DNA of 56,391 nucleotides from Candidatus Desulfatibia vada (GCA_014383215.1 JACNIG010000142.1:1-56391); one strand, 5' to 3'; counted from the first letter of the stretch, positions 10,267 through 20,343 are shown. Translations and numbers: made by a program. Notes: generated from the sequence alone by a model not told the origin.

Positions 10267-10656
10267 ATGACGAGGAGAAAGGGAAAATCAGTAAGTTTTG
10301 ATGCCATGGTGAAATTCTTCATGCAATACTACAACATCCCTACTCGCAAAGATATTGACAAACTGATGGCCAAAATGGATCAATTGGAAAAGCTGATCAA
10401 GCCAACAGCCACCGGTAAGAGCCGAAAGGTTTCCGGTCCCAAGGCAGCCAAAGGCAGAGCAATAGCCAGCCGATCTGCCGCGACTTCGGCTGACATCACG
10501 CTGGATGTTATTAAACGTTTCCGAAAAGGTGTTGGGTTTGCCGAAATTCAGGTCCGAACAGGTTTTGGAGAAAAAAAGCTTCGCAATATTATTTTTCGGC
10601 TTCACAAGATGGGCAAAATCGTTCGCAAAAGTCGTGGAATTTACTTAGTGCCATAA
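10267..10656 (+). CDS. Winged-helix-like basic protein, paralogue of 5171-5755
   Basis: RBS AAGGAG with ATG at 10267; YYNIPTRKDIDKLMAKMDQLEKLIK phasin-like coiled coil; C-terminus VIKRFRKGVGFAEIQVRTGFGEKKLRNIIFRLHKMGKIVRKSRGIYLVP. Confidence 0.85.
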   Translation: MTRRKGKSVSFDAMVKFFMQYYNIPTRKDIDKLMAKMDQLEKLIKPTATGKSRKVSGPKAAKGRAIASRSAATSADITLDVIKRFRKGVGFAEIQVRTGFGEKKLRNIIFRLHKMGKIVRKSRGIYLVP

Positions 10657-10667
10657 AGGACTGATTT

Positions 10668-13661
10668 ATGAAAACCTCTGTTGATCAAAACAACCCGGAT
10701 ATTAGCGCCGGCGGCCGCATTGCCGGTTACGATGTTCAGCGTGTTACAAAAATCAGGGAGACCGGTTTCTATTTTTATGAACTCGAACACACCGCTACAG
10801 GAGCCAAGCATGTCCACATCAGTAATGATGATAAGGAAAACACATTCAGCGTAGCTTTTAAGACAGTTCCGGCAGATTCTACCGGTGTCGCTCACATCCT
10901 GGAACACACGGCCTTATGCGGTTCGGATAAATTTCCTGTTCGTGATCCATTTTTTTCCATGCTGCGCAGGAGTTTGAGCACTTTCATGAACGCTTTTACG
11001 GCATCGGACTGGACCATGTATCCTTTTTCCACCCAGAACAGCAAAGATTTTTACAACCTTATGGACGTTTATCTTGACTCTGCTTTTTATCCCAAAATCG
11101 ATGAGCTGAGCTTCAAACAGGAAGGTCATCGACTGGAAGTTGATGATACGCTATCTTCCGACTCTGTAAAACTGATTTATAAAGGAGTCGTCTATAATGA
11201 GATGAAAGGCGCCATGTCGTCGCCCAGTCAGGTAATGGGCCGGTCTATTTTAAATGCCCTCTACCCTTCAACGACATACAGGTTCAATTCGGGTGGTGAT
11301 CCGGCAGTTATACCTACTTTGACCTATACACATCTTAAAGCTTTCCATAAAAGACATTATCATCCGAGCAACACTTTTTTTTATACTTACGGAAACTTGC
11401 CTTTAAAAGACCATTTGAGTTTTATCGCTGATAAAATTTTAAAACATTTTGAGCGCATCGATCCCCAAACGGATGTTTCTTCACAACCTCGCTGGAGCGA
11501 ACCTAAAAAAGCAACCTACTCATACCCTTTGGATAAGAATGAAGATCCATCCAAAAAATGCCAGGTTTGTCTAGCCTGGCTCACGGCCGACATCAAGGAT
11601 GCGTTTGAGGTACTGACTCTGGTGCTTTTGGGACAAATTCTTCTTGGAAACTCCGGCTCTCCCCTGCGAAAGGCTCTGATAGATTCAAAATTAGGAACCG
11701 CTCTTGGCGACGGAACCGGATTTGACAGCGCCAACAGAGACACCCTGTTTGTCTGCGGACTGAAAGATGTGAAAGAATCCGCCGCCGGCAAGATCGAAGA
11801 GATCGTATTCGACGTCTTGAAAAATCTATCGTCAAATGGAATTGACAAACAAATGATTGAATCGGCTATTCATCAGCTGGAATTTCATCGCAAAGAGGTA
11901 ACCGGCACACCCTATCCATATGGTATCAAATTGCTGCTTGCTTTTGCCGGCAGCTGGTTCCATGGCGGCGACCCTCTAAAAATATTGCAGTTCGACACTG
12001 ACATTGTAAGGCTCCGCCGGGAAATAGCTCAGGGACCATTTTTTGAAAATTGTATCAAAAAATATTTTTTGGATAATCCGCACCGGGTGCTCATAACACT
12101 TGTCCCTGATCAGCTGTTGGAAGAGCAAGAGGCTGCGCGGGTTGCTGCTGAACTTGGACGCATACAGGCCGATATAAAACCGTCTGACCTTGAAAAAACA
12201 ATTGAGGATGCCAGGGCTCTAAAACAACTCCAGGAAGGCACAGAAGACGTTTCCTGCCTTCCTACCCTGGTACTTGAAGAGATTCCGCCCACAGTGCAAA
12301 GTGTGCAAGCGCCAACATCATTCGACACTGTACCTGCCGCCTTTTATCAGCAGCCGACTTCCGGTATTTTTTATTTCTCGGCGGTTGCCGGAAGCGGATT
12401 GCTGCCCAGGCATCTGCTCCCCCTGGTCCCTTTTTTCTGTTATACGTTTTCTAAAATCGGTACATCTTTTCGCGATTATACCGAATTAGCACAGCTAATT
12501 GATCTTTTTACCGGCGGAATCAGCTTGTCATGTAGTGCACGAACCGGTTTTGAGGCCCAAGGAGGCTGTTTGCCTTTGGTAGTATTCAACGCCAAATGCC
12601 TGGTTAGGAACCAGGAACAGATGTTTGAAATCGCTGAAGAGCTTTTCAGCAAAGTCGATTTTGCAGATCTGGTGCGTTTAAAGAGCCTATTTTTAGAGTA
12701 CCGGGCAGGCCTGGAATCTATGATCGTTCATAATGGCCATCGACTGGCAATGTCTCTGGCTTCGCGGAATTTTTCAACAACCCATGCTCTCGGTGAAATC
12801 TGGCACGGAGTTCACCAGTTGAAAACCATAAAAGAAATAACCGATGATCTTACGGACCACAGACTCCAATCGATCTCCCAAGAGCTTGCTGCTATCGGCA
12901 AAGCCATTTTCATCAAGGATAATTTCAAAATGGCCCTGATCGGCGAAGACCAGACGGTTTCAGAAGCTGCTTCATCGGCGACATCCATTCAGACAAAATT
13001 TGGCAAAAAGCCGGAAGATATAAAATCGGTCCATGGTTTTATACCGCCGGAAGTCGGCCTGACAGATGAAGTCCCCAGAGAAGGCTGGAGTACATCGACC
13101 GCCGTTTCATTTGTCGCCCGGACATTTCCAACCGTTCGACTGGGCCATGATGATGCCCCCGCTTTATCCGTCATCAGCAAGCTCCTCCGCTCTTTGTACC
13201 TGCATCGTGAAATACGTGAAAAAGGCGGAGCATATGGCGGCTTTGCCATATACAACCGTGAAGACGGGCTGTTTTGCTTCGGTTCTTATCGGGATCCACA
13301 CATTGTAACTACCTTGAAAGTATATGATGATGCTCTGACTTTCATCCAATCGGGAAGCTTCAATGATGAAGATGTCAAGGAGGCTATCCTGCAGGTATGC
13401 TCTGACATTGACAAACCCGATACGCCGGGGGCGGCGGCCAGAAAAGCTTTTTTAAGACAGATTATCTCTCTGCCGGACGAGACGCGCCAACGGTTCAAGA
13501 AGCGGCTTTTGGCCGTAACCCGCAATCAGGTTATTGATGCTGCCAAAAGATACTTTGACGATGATAAGAATCATGCTGTAGCCGTAATATCGAGTGAGGA
13601 CCGGTTGCAAGCAGCCAACAAAAGCCTTGCCGGCAATCCTCTGCAACTTCACAGAATCTAA
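10668..13661 (+). CDS. M16C family metallopeptidase (presequence-protease/PreP-like)
   Basis: GVAHILEHTALCGSDKFPVRDPFFSMLRRSLSTFMNAFTASDWTMYPFSTQN; EKGGAYGGFAIYNREDGLFCFGSYRDPH. Confidence 0.94.
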   Translation: MKTSVDQNNPDISAGGRIAGYDVQRVTKIRETGFYFYELEHTATGAKHVHISNDDKENTFSVAFKTVPADSTGVAHILEHTALCGSDKFPVRDPFFSMLRRSLSTFMNAFTASDWTMYPFSTQNSKDFYNLMDVYLDSAFYPKIDELSFKQEGHRLEVDDTLSSDSVKLIYKGVVYNEMKGAMSSPSQVMGRSILNALYPSTTYRFNSGGDPAVIPTLTYTHLKAFHKRHYHPSNTFFYTYGNLPLKDHLSFIADKILKHFERIDPQTDVSSQPRWSEPKKATYSYPLDKNEDPSKKCQVCLAWLTADIKDAFEVLTLVLLGQILLGNSGSPLRKALIDSKLGTALGDGTGFDSANRDTLFVCGLKDVKESAAGKIEEIVFDVLKNLSSNGIDKQMIESAIHQLEFHRKEVTGTPYPYGIKLLLAFAGSWFHGGDPLKILQFDTDIVRLRREIAQGPFFENCIKKYFLDNPHRVLITLVPDQLLEEQEAARVAAELGRIQADIKPSDLEKTIEDARALKQLQEGTEDVSCLPTLVLEEIPPTVQSVQAPTSFDTVPAAFYQQPTSGIFYFSAVAGSGLLPRHLLPLVPFFCYTFSKIGTSFRDYTELAQLIDLFTGGISLSCSARTGFEAQGGCLPLVVFNAKCLVRNQEQMFEIAEELFSKVDFADLVRLKSLFLEYRAGLESMIVHNGHRLAMSLASRNFSTTHALGEIWHGVHQLKTIKEITDDLTDHRLQSISQELAAIGKAIFIKDNFKMALIGEDQTVSEAASSATSIQTKFGKKPEDIKSVHGFIPPEVGLTDEVPREGWSTSTAVSFVARTFPTVRLGHDDAPALSVISKLLRSLYLHREIREKGGAYGGFAIYNREDGLFCFGSYRDPHIVTTLKVYDDALTFIQSGSFNDEDVKEAILQVCSDIDKPDTPGAAARKAFLRQIISLPDETRQRFKKRLLAVTRNQVIDAAKRYFDDDKNHAVAVISSEDRLQAANKSLAGNPLQLHRI

Positions 13662-13697
13662 TTGGTGTCCATCCATAAAGGGCCCTCAAAATCTTTT

Positions 13698-14579
13698 CTA
13701 CCCAACAGAAGGCCCTAGGAGACTTCTCAACTGCTTGACGGTAGATTCCGAGATCGTTGTTTTGGCCGTTGCGATATCAATGGTATGCCATCCTAAGGTT
13801 TTATAAAGGTCCAGCAGCTGGGGTGTTCTTAATCCGATTTCTTCTATGTGTTTTTCCACAGTTTCTGCATCTCCCCGGACAATAGGCCCGGTGAGCGCTG
13901 CGGGAAGTCCGACCTCTTCGATATTGGACAGGGTACCTTCAATCAAGGGTTTTAATACCTTAAATGCATCTCGGCCTGCTATTCCCGATGCGCCCATGAG
14001 CCGGAATGCAAGGTCAAGCAAGGCCACCAGGTAGTTTGAGGCCACCACCGCCGATGCATGGTAGAGGGTTTTGGCTTCCGTCAGAATTGTAACGCTGCTT
14101 CCACCAAGATCGGCGGCGATTTGCTTTGCCATATTAACCGCATCGTTTTCACCCTCTATAGAAACGGTTATGCCTTGAAAAGGGTTGGTGTTAAATTCTT
14201 TGGAAGCAAAAGTCTGCAGCGGATGCATGGAACCTGTCCGAGCGCCGCATGTTTTTGCAGTTGATAAGATAGTCGACGGTAGAGCACCGCTGCAGTGCAG
14301 CACCACTGCTCTATCGGCAAATCCTTTGTGGCCGGCAATGCTGTCGCAAGTCTCTATAATGGCTCCGTCCGGAGTTGTTATAAAGACAACATCAGCATTG
14401 CGGGTTATTTCCCAGGGAACATCACTGTAATGATCACACCCCATGATTTCTGCCGTCCGTTGGGCTGAAGCTAGACTCCTGCCTGCCAAACCCACGGCTT
14501 TGTACCCTGCCTTGGCAAGAAATATTCCAAGAGCCGTCCCAACCTTACCGCATCCTACAATGGCGAAAGATGGCTTCAT
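13698..14579 (-). CDS. Rossmann-like/DUF2520 domain protein (PanE/F420-reductase-like fold)
   Basis: FAIVGCGKVGTALGIFLAKAGYKAVGLAGRS; HCSGALPSTIL; SMHPLQTF. Confidence 0.88.
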   Translation of the reverse strand: MKPSFAIVGCGKVGTALGIFLAKAGYKAVGLAGRSLASAQRTAEIMGCDHYSDVPWEITRNADVVFITTPDGAIIETCDSIAGHKGFADRAVVLHCSGALPSTILSTAKTCGARTGSMHPLQTFASKEFNTNPFQGITVSIEGENDAVNMAKQIAADLGGSSVTILTEAKTLYHASAVVASNYLVALLDLAFRLMGASGIAGRDAFKVLKPLIEGTLSNIEEVGLPAALTGPIVRGDAETVEKHIEEIGLRTPQLLDLYKTLGWHTIDIATAKTTISESTVKQLRSLLGPSVG

Positions 14580-14596
14580 GTCTGACTCCTTGTTGT

Positions 14597-14622
14597 CCTA
14601 ATTGAGCTGATACTCAACCAGG
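14597..14622. repeat. Dispersed palindrome CCTAATTGAGCTGATACTCAACCAGG
   Basis: Same family as 5814, in reverse orientation, with associated GTTATCCGTTAT. Confidence 0.7.
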
Positions 14623-14645
14623 GGTTATCCGTTATGTGTCATCGG

Positions 14646-15926
14646 CTATTTTGCCACCAGTTGTGCCATCCACATAGTCAGAGGCGCGTAAAAAGTAATC
14701 AGCAGCAGATCTACCAGCAGTACCGCTAAAAATGGCAGAATACGCTTGCTGACAGCCGTGAGACTGCTGTCTGAGAGCGAACATGCAACGATCAGACAGA
14801 TTCCCATGGGCGGGGTGAGCATTCCGATGGCCAGATTTGTGACCACAATTGCTCCCAGGTGAATCATATCAATCTTGAGTACAGGAAGCATTGCTGCAAT
14901 CATGGGCACCAGCAGGATTAAAGCCGCCGTGGTCTCTACAAATGTACCTGCAACCAGCAGGATCAAGTTGATCATCAAAAGCAGCAAGACCGGACTTGAA
15001 GTCATTCCGAGCAGGGTGCCGGCCAAGCGGGCGGGGATGTCTTCGATGGCTGCAATCCAGGAAAAGATCGATGCCGTAGCAATGATAAACATGACAATAG
15101 CCGCTACTACGGCCCCTTCGCTGAAGAGGCTGACAAGGTCTTTAAACTTGATTTTTCGATATACAAACATACCGACCACCAGCGCATAGACTACAGCTAC
15201 GGCGGCCGATTCGGTGGCGGTAAAAATACCGCCAAGAATACCTCCCAGGATGATCACCGGTGTCCCCAAGGCCAGAATTGCCCGCTTTAAACTGCGCCAA
15301 ACCTCACTCATCGAAAAGGCTGCCGTGGCCGCGTAACCCTGTTTCCATGAAATCAAGGTTGCAACGCCGATCAGGGACATGCCGATTAAAATCCCGGGCA
15401 GAATTCCGGCCGCAAAAAGCTGGCTGATAGAGGCTCCGGTCAGAAAACCAAAAATAATCATAGGTATTGAAGGTGGAATAATAACCCCGATGGATCCACC
15501 GGATGCCTGTACCGCTGCGGCAAAATCAGGCTCATAGCCCGATCTCTGCATGGCCGGTATCAGAATGGCTCCTACTGCCGCAGTGTCAGCCGCCGCTGAT
15601 CCGGAAATTCCGGCAAAAAACATTGCGGAAACGATGGCTACAGCCGCCAATCCGCCGGGGAGCCATCCAACCAGGGCATTGGCAAAATCTATAATTCTGC
15701 GACTGATTCCGCCGGCTTCCATAATAACTCCGACAAACATGAAAAGCGGAACCGCCAAAAGGTGAAAAGAGTCTGTGCCTCCAAACATCCGCTGAACAAC
15801 CATCATCAACGAAAAGTCGCCTTGAACTATGATACTGAAAATTGAGGCAACACCTATGGCGATTGCAATCGGCGTGTTAATGGCAAAAAGAAAAAGCAAG
15901 GCTAACATGAGGATTTCAGCTGTCAC
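14646..15926 (-). CDS. dctM: TRAP transporter large permease
   Basis: 12-TM DctM-type sequence; ISGSAAADTAAVGAILIPAM, LTPPMGICLIVACSLS. Confidence 0.94.
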   Translation of the reverse strand: MTAEILMLALLFLFAINTPIAIAIGVASIFSIIVQGDFSLMMVVQRMFGGTDSFHLLAVPLFMFVGVIMEAGGISRRIIDFANALVGWLPGGLAAVAIVSAMFFAGISGSAAADTAAVGAILIPAMQRSGYEPDFAAAVQASGGSIGVIIPPSIPMIIFGFLTGASISQLFAAGILPGILIGMSLIGVATLISWKQGYAATAAFSMSEVWRSLKRAILALGTPVIILGGILGGIFTATESAAVAVVYALVVGMFVYRKIKFKDLVSLFSEGAVVAAIVMFIIATASIFSWIAAIEDIPARLAGTLLGMTSSPVLLLLMINLILLVAGTFVETTAALILLVPMIAAMLPVLKIDMIHLGAIVVTNLAIGMLTPPMGICLIVACSLSDSSLTAVSKRILPFLAVLLVDLLLITFYAPLTMWMAQLVAK

Positions 15927-16401
15927 GGCTGCATCCTTTTAACTCACCGAACAGCATGGTGAAGCTGTGCAGCGTCAAAATGAGCCCGCTGACAGGAATG
16001 ACAGAAAAGATAATCCATTTGGGCAGGTAAAGGGCCGGAGATATCTGCGCTCTTACAAAATACGCGAACTTGATTCCATATAATATCATAACCCCGAACA
16101 GCAGCATTGAAACCAGATGGACAATTATTGCCGCTGTTTTTTGAACCGGGGCCGGCAGGCGGCCATAAATAATATCTATGCCTGGATGGACGTTGCGGTA
16201 GTAAGCTACCGAACTGCCGAGAAAGGTGAGCCATACCAGTAAATAACGGGCAAGCTCCTCGGACCAGAACAGAGAGTGGTTGAGGGCATAACGGGAAAAA
16301 ACCTGGGCGGCCACAATTGCGGACATGGTAAAACCGAGCCCAAAAAGCAACAATTCAACCCAGCTGTTGACTCTATAACTGCAGCGTTTAAGAGCATTCA
16401 C
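15916..16401 (-). CDS. dctQ: TRAP transporter small permease
   Basis: FSRYALNHSLFWSEELARYLLVWLTFLGSSVAYYRNVHPGID. Confidence 0.93.
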   Translation of the reverse strand: MNALKRCSYRVNSWVELLLFGLGFTMSAIVAAQVFSRYALNHSLFWSEELARYLLVWLTFLGSSVAYYRNVHPGIDIIYGRLPAPVQKTAAIIVHLVSMLLFGVMILYGIKFAYFVRAQISPALYLPKWIIFSVIPVSGLILTLHSFTMLFGELKGCSRDS

Positions 16402-16409
16402 TTTTCTGT

Positions 16410-17387
16410 TTATTTGGTGGCGTTTAATATATCCAAAAGCAGCGCCTGCACCCTCGGTTCCTGGTAGAGATCCATCTCCTTTAATTTTGCCGCCTTGGCG
16501 CGAAAGGCATCGATATCCGGATGCTCTTCAACCAGCATTCCTTTTTCTTTAAGTAAATTCAGCCGCATGGCATTTTTCGAACGATTATCTTTGCGCTGAA
16601 ACAGGGCTGCTTCATAAAGCGCCTTTTGGATTAATTGCTGAGTTTTGGCGTCTAATGTTTTCCACCAGCTAAGAGAAGCCACGTTAATATGCGGGGAATA
16701 GACGTGGCGGGAAAGGGTCATGTATTTTTGAATTTCATAAAATTTATATACTTCCATGACCCACAAAGGATTTTCCTGACCGTCGATGACACCTTGCTCT
16801 AATTCAGTATAAATCGGCCAAGGCATGGGCGTAGGGTTAGCTCCCATGGTCTGCCAGATGGTTTTATGCAAAGCAGATGACATGACCCTGATTTTGAGCC
16901 CTTTGACATCATCCGGTGTTTTGACAGGCCGCTTACTGTTCGTAAGATTCCTAAAGCCGTTTTCTGAGAAACACAGGCCTTTAAAGCCGGAAGTTTCCAG
17001 GCTTTTCATTATCCTGGCACCTAACGGCCCATCCAGAATCCGGTCGGCCTGCTCGTTGCTGTTAAACAAAAAAGGATAGTTGATTACCCTGACGATGGGG
17101 TCAAAAGTGTCAAAAGGGCCGCCGGTGATAATACCCAGCTGGACGGTGTTCATCTGAATTTGTTGCAAGATTTCAGTTTCGTTGCCGATGGCTTTGGAGT
17201 GGAAAATCTGGACTTGGATATCTTGGTTGGATCGCTGTTCAATCAGTTCTTTAAATTTTTCGGCTACAATGTTTTGCGCGGAGCCCGGTTTGGTTACCAC
17301 ACCCAACTTGATCTTAATGACAGCCATCGCCGGTTCAGCAAAAAAGATTAACACAACCGCGGTTAAAATCGCCCAAAATTTTTTCAT
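16410..17387 (-). CDS. dctP: TRAP transporter substrate-binding protein
   Basis: Signal peptide; KLGVVTKPGSAQNIVAEKFKELIEQRSN; GLKIRVMSS; YTELEQGVIDGQENP. Confidence 0.94.
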   Translation of the reverse strand: MKKFWAILTAVVLIFFAEPAMAVIKIKLGVVTKPGSAQNIVAEKFKELIEQRSNQDIQVQIFHSKAIGNETEILQQIQMNTVQLGIITGGPFDTFDPIVRVINYPFLFNSNEQADRILDGPLGARIMKSLETSGFKGLCFSENGFRNLTNSKRPVKTPDDVKGLKIRVMSSALHKTIWQTMGANPTPMPWPIYTELEQGVIDGQENPLWVMEVYKFYEIQKYMTLSRHVYSPHINVASLSWWKTLDAKTQQLIQKALYEAALFQRKDNRSKNAMRLNLLKEKGMLVEEHPDIDAFRAKAAKLKEMDLYQEPRVQALLLDILNATK

Positions 17388-17604
17388 AATTAAATCCTCT
17401 TTTAAATTATCGATATCATGGTGTAAATGGATGAGTTAGATTCTGCTTTGATGCTTAAAGGTGACTACAATGGCAAGCCGGATCTTGTCAAGGCAAAACC
17501 ACGGGCAGGTGCTCAAATCCGAGTAATATTGGCTTGACATACAGAGGCCGTTTCGTCATACTTTCAATCTTTAATAAAAGCAAAGTTGATGGTTTCGTAA
17601 TACG

Positions 17605-17634
17605 TGATGAATTCGACTTTTTACGAATTCATCA
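17605..17634. repeat. Palindrome TGATGAATTCG-N8-CGAATTCATCA
   Basis: 11-bp perfect arms upstream of hxlB; related sequences at 40693 and 44493. Confidence 0.7.
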
Positions 17635-17661
17635 ATCTTAAATGTCGCCCTGGGACAAAAT

Positions 17662-18252
17662 TTGTCAAATACAAGCGATAAAAATACAGAAAAGATAAGT
17701 GTTCAGGAGGTAATCGGCACAATTTTGGAGGAAAACCGGTGTTTGCTCCTCAGTCTTAGTGATGAAGCTGCCCAAGATTTAATCCGAAGGATTAACAGCG
17801 GCGGATCTATTTTTTGCTTTGCTCAAGGCAGATCCGGCTTTGTCCTGCGCTGTTTCTGCATGCGACTGATGCATCTGGGCTACCAGGTATACTTTTGTGG
17901 TGAGACCATTACTCCCGCCATTGTCCGTGATGATCTGCTCATCGTTCTTAGCGGATCAGGAGAGACCCCTGCAACCCTTGCAGCGGTTAAAAGTGCTAAA
18001 GAACATCATGCCGTAACCTATGGAATTCTGGGGAATCTTGAATCTGCCATCGCCGCGCTGGTGGATATGTGCATCCATCTTCCGGGAACCACCAAGCTGT
18101 GCCTGGACCATGAGCCCCATTCGTCGCAGATGGCCGGCTCCTTGTTCGAACAAGCGGCCTTTCTTTTTTTAGAAGCGCTAATTCTGAACCTTTACCAGAA
18201 AAGCGCCAAGGATGTGGGACCACTTTCACCACGACACGCAGTTATTGAATAA
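17662..18252 (+). CDS. hxlB: 6-phospho-3-hexuloisomerase (SIS domain)
   Basis: SGGSIFCFAQGRSGFVLRCFCMRLMHLGYQVYFCGETITPAI; LSGSGETPATLAAVKSAKE; TTG start is uncertain. Confidence 0.88.
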   Translation: MSNTSDKNTEKISVQEVIGTILEENRCLLLSLSDEAAQDLIRRINSGGSIFCFAQGRSGFVLRCFCMRLMHLGYQVYFCGETITPAIVRDDLLIVLSGSGETPATLAAVKSAKEHHAVTYGILGNLESAIAALVDMCIHLPGTTKLCLDHEPHSSQMAGSLFEQAAFLFLEALILNLYQKSAKDVGPLSPRHAVIE

Positions 18253-18262
18253 AGGAGCATAA

Positions 18263-19549
18263 ATGAAACCGATCCTGCAGTTAGCCTTAGATTTTGTGGA
18301 TCTGAAACGGGCCTTGAAAAGCGCTCAAGCCGGAGTTGCCGGCGGAGTTGACTGGCTTGAAGCGGGCACGCCCCTGATCAAAAGCGAAGGGCTTCACGCT
18401 GTCCGGGAACTGCGCCGACTTTTTCCTGACATTACCATTGTCGCCGATATGAAGATTATGGATACCGGCCGGGTTGAAGTTGAAACTGCCGCCAAAGCCG
18501 GTGCAAATATTGTAGATGTGCTGGGTGCATCCAGCGATGCCACCATCCGGGAATGCATCCAGGCGGGCAAAAACTATGGCGCCAAGATTGTAGTGGATAT
18601 GATTGCGGTGGATGACGTCCTGTCCAGAGCAAAGCTTGTTGAAGATCTGGGGGCCGACTATGTGTCGGTCCATTGCGCCATTGACGAGCAGATGGAAGGC
18701 AAGGATCCTTTTGATACGTTGCGGCAAATAACCCGGGCATTGTCGATTCCGGTGGCGGTGGCCGGCGGCATTAATTCCGAAACAGCCGCCGACGCGGTGG
18801 AGGCCGGTGCCGCCATTGTCATTGTGGGCGGTGCCATTACCAAGGCCATGGATCCCGAACAGGCAGCCCGGGACATTCGTAAAGGAATCGATACCAAAGA
18901 AAGCATTAGCACGACCCTTTTTAAAAGAAGAGGCGCAGCGGAAATTCGCCAAATTTTGGAACAGGTGTCGACAGCGAATCTTTCCGATGCTTTGCATCGC
19001 GGCGGTGTTTTGCAGGGAATTCGGCCTCTTTATCCAGGTATTAGGATGATTGGCCGGGCCGTTACCGTCAGAACGTATCCGGGAGACTGGGCCAAACCGG
19101 TCCAGGCCATTGACGTGGCGGAGCCGGGTGATGTCGTTGTCATTGATGCGGGTGGTGCGGGGCCGGCTCTCTGGGGAGAACTGGCAACCCAATCAGCCGT
19201 GCAGCGAGGCCTGTCCGGCGTCGTCATTGACGGCGCCCTCCGGGACAGCCCCGAAATCATAGCCATGAAATTTCCGGCTTTCAGCCGGCTTGTGATGCCT
19301 AACGCCGGCGAGCCCAAAGGATTCGGAGAAATCGGCGTACCGGTAACGGTCGGCAATATGCGCGTTGAACCGGGCGACTGGCTGTTGGGCGACGACGACG
19401 GGGTGGTGCTGCTGCCCAAGTCCATTGCCGTGGAATATGCCAACCGTAGTATGGATGTGCTGGAGAAGGAAAACCGCATCCGGGAAGAAATCAAAGAAGG
19501 GAGCACCTTGAGCAAGGTGATCGAACTTCTGCGCTGGGAAAAAAAGTAG
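18263..19549 (+). CDS. Bifunctional 3-hexulose-6-phosphate synthase / RraA-like fusion
   Basis: N-half ILQLALDFVDLKRALKSAQAGVAGGVDWLEAGTPLIKSEG (HPS); C-half STANLSDALHRGG...GDVVVIDAGGAGPALWGELATQSAVQRGLSGVVIDGALRD (RraA). Confidence 0.93.
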   Translation: MKPILQLALDFVDLKRALKSAQAGVAGGVDWLEAGTPLIKSEGLHAVRELRRLFPDITIVADMKIMDTGRVEVETAAKAGANIVDVLGASSDATIRECIQAGKNYGAKIVVDMIAVDDVLSRAKLVEDLGADYVSVHCAIDEQMEGKDPFDTLRQITRALSIPVAVAGGINSETAADAVEAGAAIVIVGGAITKAMDPEQAARDIRKGIDTKESISTTLFKRRGAAEIRQILEQVSTANLSDALHRGGVLQGIRPLYPGIRMIGRAVTVRTYPGDWAKPVQAIDVAEPGDVVVIDAGGAGPALWGELATQSAVQRGLSGVVIDGALRDSPEIIAMKFPAFSRLVMPNAGEPKGFGEIGVPVTVGNMRVEPGDWLLGDDDGVVLLPKSIAVEYANRSMDVLEKENRIREEIKEGSTLSKVIELLRWEKK

Positions 19550-19582
19550 CCATTTGGCAACACATCCATAGCCAGCAATCAA

Positions 19583-19606
19583 AAAGGCCGGATTCCCCCG
19601 GCCTTT
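19583..19606. terminator. Rho-independent terminator
   Basis: AAAGGCCGG...CCGGCCTTT followed by a T-rich tract after the HPS-RraA gene. Confidence 0.85.
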
Positions 19607-19646
19607 ATATTTTTGGCTCCGTTTCGGCAAACCTCTTCACAACTCT

Positions 19647-20339
19647 TTACATAGGCCACGCCTCTAAACTGGATAACCACTCACTAAAATGCTGGCACTC
19701 TCTTCGGATGTTGGCTAATCCGATTTCTAGAGCAGCCAGCGTCCCAAGTAATGGCTTTTGGTAGCCTTGAACCAATCTTTCCACACGTTTGGAAGGAGCC
19801 GTTACCGGAGAGTCATTGATCTCTTCCGGAGAGACAAACTCGTCGCGAACCGCTTGAAACGCATCCGCCAAGTCCGGGCGTCCAATGCCTCGGCTGAATA
19901 GCGTACATTCACTAAACAGGAGTCCTTCGAATTCATGTATCACCACAAAAGGGATAAAACGAGACGGATCAAATCCATCACCCAATTCATGACAAATATC
20001 TGCAAAAAGTGCGTTTTCAACTGTGGCCGCCTTCTGAGCAAACGGCAACCCGCCCGCCTCCTCTCGACCGGGCCAAGCCCTGGAGCCTGTTTGTGGGAGA
20101 CCATAATAATCTACCATAGTGGTGGCAAGACAGCCGGGATCTTCCTTCAGATGCCTGAGTATGTCTTTACGCACAGAGCTCCATGCCCGGATACCGCCAC
20201 GACGGTCCCGCAGTCGTGCATTCCCTAAAAGGCGAGCACCGACATTTGCATATCCCCGTCTGTAAAGGTGTGGACGAAGAATCTCGTTTACAAAGGTTTC
20301 TTCGGTCTCTCCTTCCACATGAATGAGCAGTCTGGCCAT
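19647..20339 (-). CDS. DUF4276 family (TOPRIM-like) protein, partner of the upstream ATPase
   Basis: LLIHVEGETEETFVNEILRPHL; FIPFVVIHEFEGLLFSE; ATG 20339 lies 4 bp after the ATPase stop. Confidence 0.85.
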   Translation of the reverse strand: MARLLIHVEGETEETFVNEILRPHLYRRGYANVGARLLGNARLRDRRGGIRAWSSVRKDILRHLKEDPGCLATTMVDYYGLPQTGSRAWPGREEAGGLPFAQKAATVENALFADICHELGDGFDPSRFIPFVVIHEFEGLLFSECTLFSRGIGRPDLADAFQAVRDEFVSPEEINDSPVTAPSKRVERLVQGYQKPLLGTLAALEIGLANIRRECQHFSEWLSSLEAWPM

Positions 20340-20343
20340 AAGA

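Noticed and set aside
18287-19192. 301-aa antisense ORF over the HPS-RraA gene
   Set aside because: Shadow ORF; the sense strand is unambiguous.
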